Source: CAZNDN01 sp964571815 (GTDB lineage: Bacteria > Fibrobacterota > Chitinivibrionia > Chitinivibrionales > WJKA01). From it: 5,941 bases of DNA. Below are positions 4,724 through 5,941 of the stretch, one piece after another (the stretch's first letter is position 1; each line of letters begins with the position of its first letter). The stretch lies in assembly GCA_964571815.1 (NCBI GenBank), contig CAZNDN010000200.1:1-5941 (forward strand). Reading direction: 5' to 3'. The translations under genes and the position numbers were made by a program. The notes below the pieces were generated by a model, which was not told the DNA's origin, ran no database searches, and worked only from the letters and a program-made list of their open reading frames with translations.

Positions 4724-5260
4724 TTATTTTTCACGAAAATTTTTCAACTCACAAAGCAAGCCGGCTCGTGCACGTGCCAGCAGTCGTTCCACCGATTTGG
4801 AGCTGGTATGCATGATTTCGGCTATATCTTCATAAGAAAGCTCCATAAATTCCCTGAGAGTAACAGCGGTGCGCTGGCGGGATGGAAGGTGGCTGATTGC
4901 ATTGCGGACGGCATTGTCCCGTTCACGGTCAAGCATTCGTTGAGAAGAGTCTGGATCAGGGCAATTGAAATGCTCTACGTTATCAATGATGGTTTCGCGC
5001 TTTTTGTGGGCTGCATCCATACAAAGACGTACTATGACGCGATAGAGATAGGTGCTGAACGAAGCGGTATGACGGTAGCGGGGCGCAGCCTGAAAAATCC
5101 TTATGAAGGCTTCCTGCGCAACATCTTGAGCATCCTGTGTGTTACCCATGAAGCGTGAACTCAGACGCCATGCGGTTTGCTGGTATCGTAACACGATTTC
5201 ATTGAATGCGGCCAGGTCGCCCCCGGCCGTTCTTCGCATGAGTTCTTCATCATTTGTCAT
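4724..5260 (-). CDS. ECF-type RNA polymerase sigma factor
   Basis: The 178-residue protein has only the two domains of ECF (RpoE-like) sigma factors. Region 2 covers about 20-88, with DAQDVAQEAFIRIFQ (43-57) and ASFSTYLYRVIVRLCMD (66-82) for core and -10 binding. Region 4 covers about 117-170, with LPSRQRTAVTLRE and the helix-turn-helix YEDIAEIMHTSSKSVERLL for -35 recognition. Length is normal. It would direct transcription of an envelope or metal-stress regulon and be held by the zf-HC2 protein at 3160-3660. The ATG at 5260 has only a weak GGA about 10 nt upstream. The intervening Spy-like gene and 577-nt non-coding stretch separate it from its presumed anti-sigma partner, which is less common. 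Confidence 0.93.
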   Translation of the reverse strand: MTNDEELMRRTAGGDLAAFNEIVLRYQQTAWRLSSRFMGNTQDAQDVAQEAFIRIFQAAPRYRHTASFSTYLYRVIVRLCMDAAHKKRETIIDNVEHFNCPDPDSSQRMLDRERDNAVRNAISHLPSRQRTAVTLREFMELSYEDIAEIMHTSSKSVERLLARARAGLLCELKNFREK

Positions 5261-5280
5261 TGAACTGTTTTCCGGATCCG

Positions 5281-5312
5281 TTTCGAGCAGATAATAAAAC
5301 CGATTCCGTCGG
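5281..5312 (-). promoter_or_regulatory. Candidate promoter of the sigma-factor gene
   Basis: On the minus strand GGAAT (5303-5307), 16 nt, then TCGAAA (5281-5286) is loosely like an ECF promoter with a GGAA-type -35, which would allow self-activation. TATTAT nearby could instead be a housekeeping -10. A short inverted repeat CCGA/TCGG (5300-5312) overlaps it. No second copy of the GGAAT motif was seen before the other genes, so support is thin. Confidence 0.2.
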
Positions 5313-5390
5313 CTAATTTTATGCTTCTACGATTCTCTTGCAAAAATAGAGAAAAGCCGCGATGCTTATGACCGCAGCTCATGAGATACT

Positions 5391-5426
5391 ATTGCGTTGT
5401 GTAAAAAAGCTATAAACCCACGCAAT
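5391..5426 (-). terminator. Possible terminator after the right-edge LTxxQ gene
   Basis: ATTGCGT (5391-5397) and ACGCAAT (5420-5426) form a 7-bp stem with a 22-nt loop. On the minus strand the loop contains TTTTTT, and an A8 run lies just upstream of the stem (5434-5441). The A and T runs could pair to make a terminator of the A-tract/hairpin/T-tract kind. The 194-nt space between this gene and the sigma gene holds no other clear feature. Confidence 0.3.
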
Positions 5427-5454
5427 TACGGCCTTTTTTTTATCTTCATCTTGA

Positions 5455-5941
5455 CTATTCGCCTTGTCCTCTTCTTGCGGTGCCTCTATTATCATTGTGC
5501 TTCCTTCGTTTATCTGTATTCTCTCCCCTGGAACGCATATGCCGGGCTCTGTCAAGCAATTTGACAAACTGTTCCGGTGTAAGAAGCTCTTTGATTTTCA
5601 AGAGATGCTCGTTTCGCTTTTCCGTATATACCCGTTCCAGCTCGCCTGCCTTTTTGGCAAGCTCTGAAAGCATGGTTTGGGATGGGTTCTCTTTGAGCAA
5701 TTCTTCCCGTGTTTGTTTCCGTAACCCTTTTATCTTTGTCACATGTTCCTCACGCACAGCCCTGGTTTCCTTGTGCAACTCTGCGATTTTGGCTTTTTGC
5801 TCGGTGGTAAGACCCAGTTCCTCCAACAAACGTGTCTGTGCCCGATCGTGTTTGGCGATGCTTTCCGGCTGTGCGTTAACCATTAACGGTGTCAGAAATG
5901 TCAGTGCGGTCATACACGTAACAACGATTTGTTGTCGATTT
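5455..5941 (-). CDS. Exported Spy/CpxP-like LTxxQ protein (start beyond right edge)
   Basis: The open frame reaches the right edge. An internal ATG at 5913 would cut the signal peptide short; upstream codons read NRQQIVVTC before MTALTFLTPLMVNAQ, together a proper signal peptide with a cut after NA-Q, so the true start is outside the window. Counting from that ATG, the mature part is a long charged helical hairpin with two family signatures, LGLTTEQKAKI (33-43) and LLTPEQFVKLL (110-120), the LTxxQ motifs of Spy/CpxP periplasmic chaperones. The tail (from 125) is very basic and Arg/Gly/Asn-rich, probably disordered. It is the third LTxxQ-type protein around the sigma/anti-sigma pair and lies upstream of the sigma gene on the same strand. 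Role by family: binding misfolded periplasmic proteins or modulating a sensor; metal-binding residues are not evident. Confidence 0.85.
   Translation of the reverse strand, partial: NRQQIVVTCMTALTFLTPLMVNAQPESIAKHDRAQTRLLEELGLTTEQKAKIAELHKETRAVREEHVTKIKGLRKQTREELLKENPSQTMLSELAKKAGELERVYTEKRNEHLLKIKELLTPEQFVKLLDRARHMRSRGENTDKRRKHNDNRGTARRGQGE

Noticed and set aside
5379..5567. 62-codon minus-strand ORF overlapping the end of the LTxxQ gene
   Set aside because: It is out of frame with the supported gene over most of its length, and its start lies inside that gene with no SD.
1..5941. tRNA, rRNA or known riboswitch
   Set aside because: No cloverleaf, rRNA core sequence or recognisable riboswitch motif was seen on either strand; SD matches to the 16S tail are only 11-13 nt.

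Overview
The window is a minus-strand gene cluster from a Gram-negative (diderm) bacterium. It encodes a TolC-type outer-membrane protein, several exported proteins with signal peptides and an ECF sigma/anti-sigma pair. Shine-Dalgarno sites are strong, one matching the 16S 3' tail over 13 nt, which argues against Bacteroidota. I cannot name a taxon safely. A 100-N gap flanked by an exact 55-nt duplication marks it as a scaffolded short-read (probably metagenomic) assembly.

Layout, right to left (direction of transcription): (1) a Spy/CpxP-like LTxxQ protein whose start lies beyond the right edge (5455-5941); (2) an ECF sigma factor (4724-5260); (3) a 577-nt non-coding stretch holding a promoter, a strong SD with a 13-codon ORF, a hairpin, the assembly gap and a 144-bp transposon-like insertion; (4) a second small exported Spy/ZraP-like protein with a Cys/His tail (3769-4146); (5) a zf-HC2 anti-sigma factor (3160-3660) coupled to a membrane-anchored CnrX/ZraP-like metal-sensor protein (2627-3157); (6) a Cys-rich exported mini-protein (2256-2561); (7) a tightly overlapped module of cupin (1746-2078), TolC-like protein (355-1749), a 29-codon ORF (269-358) and the start of a MacB/FtsX-type ABC permease (1-244).

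Working model (inference): the sigma factor, anti-sigma factor and periplasmic LTxxQ proteins form a Cnr/Zra-like envelope sensor for metal or protein-folding stress, and the efflux genes, the Cys-rich protein and a cupin with soft-metal-type residues are the response.

The most striking find is at 4184-4327: 14-bp terminal inverted repeats starting GTAA, flanked by a perfect 8-bp direct repeat (AAAAGAAC), with no coding content. This fits a non-autonomous IS66-type element (MITE). The 55-nt duplication at the gap begins exactly at its right target-site copy, which is what an assembly graph would give if genomes with and without the insertion coexist in the sample. The element sits between an apparent promoter/leader and the Spy-like gene, so it may alter that gene's expression.
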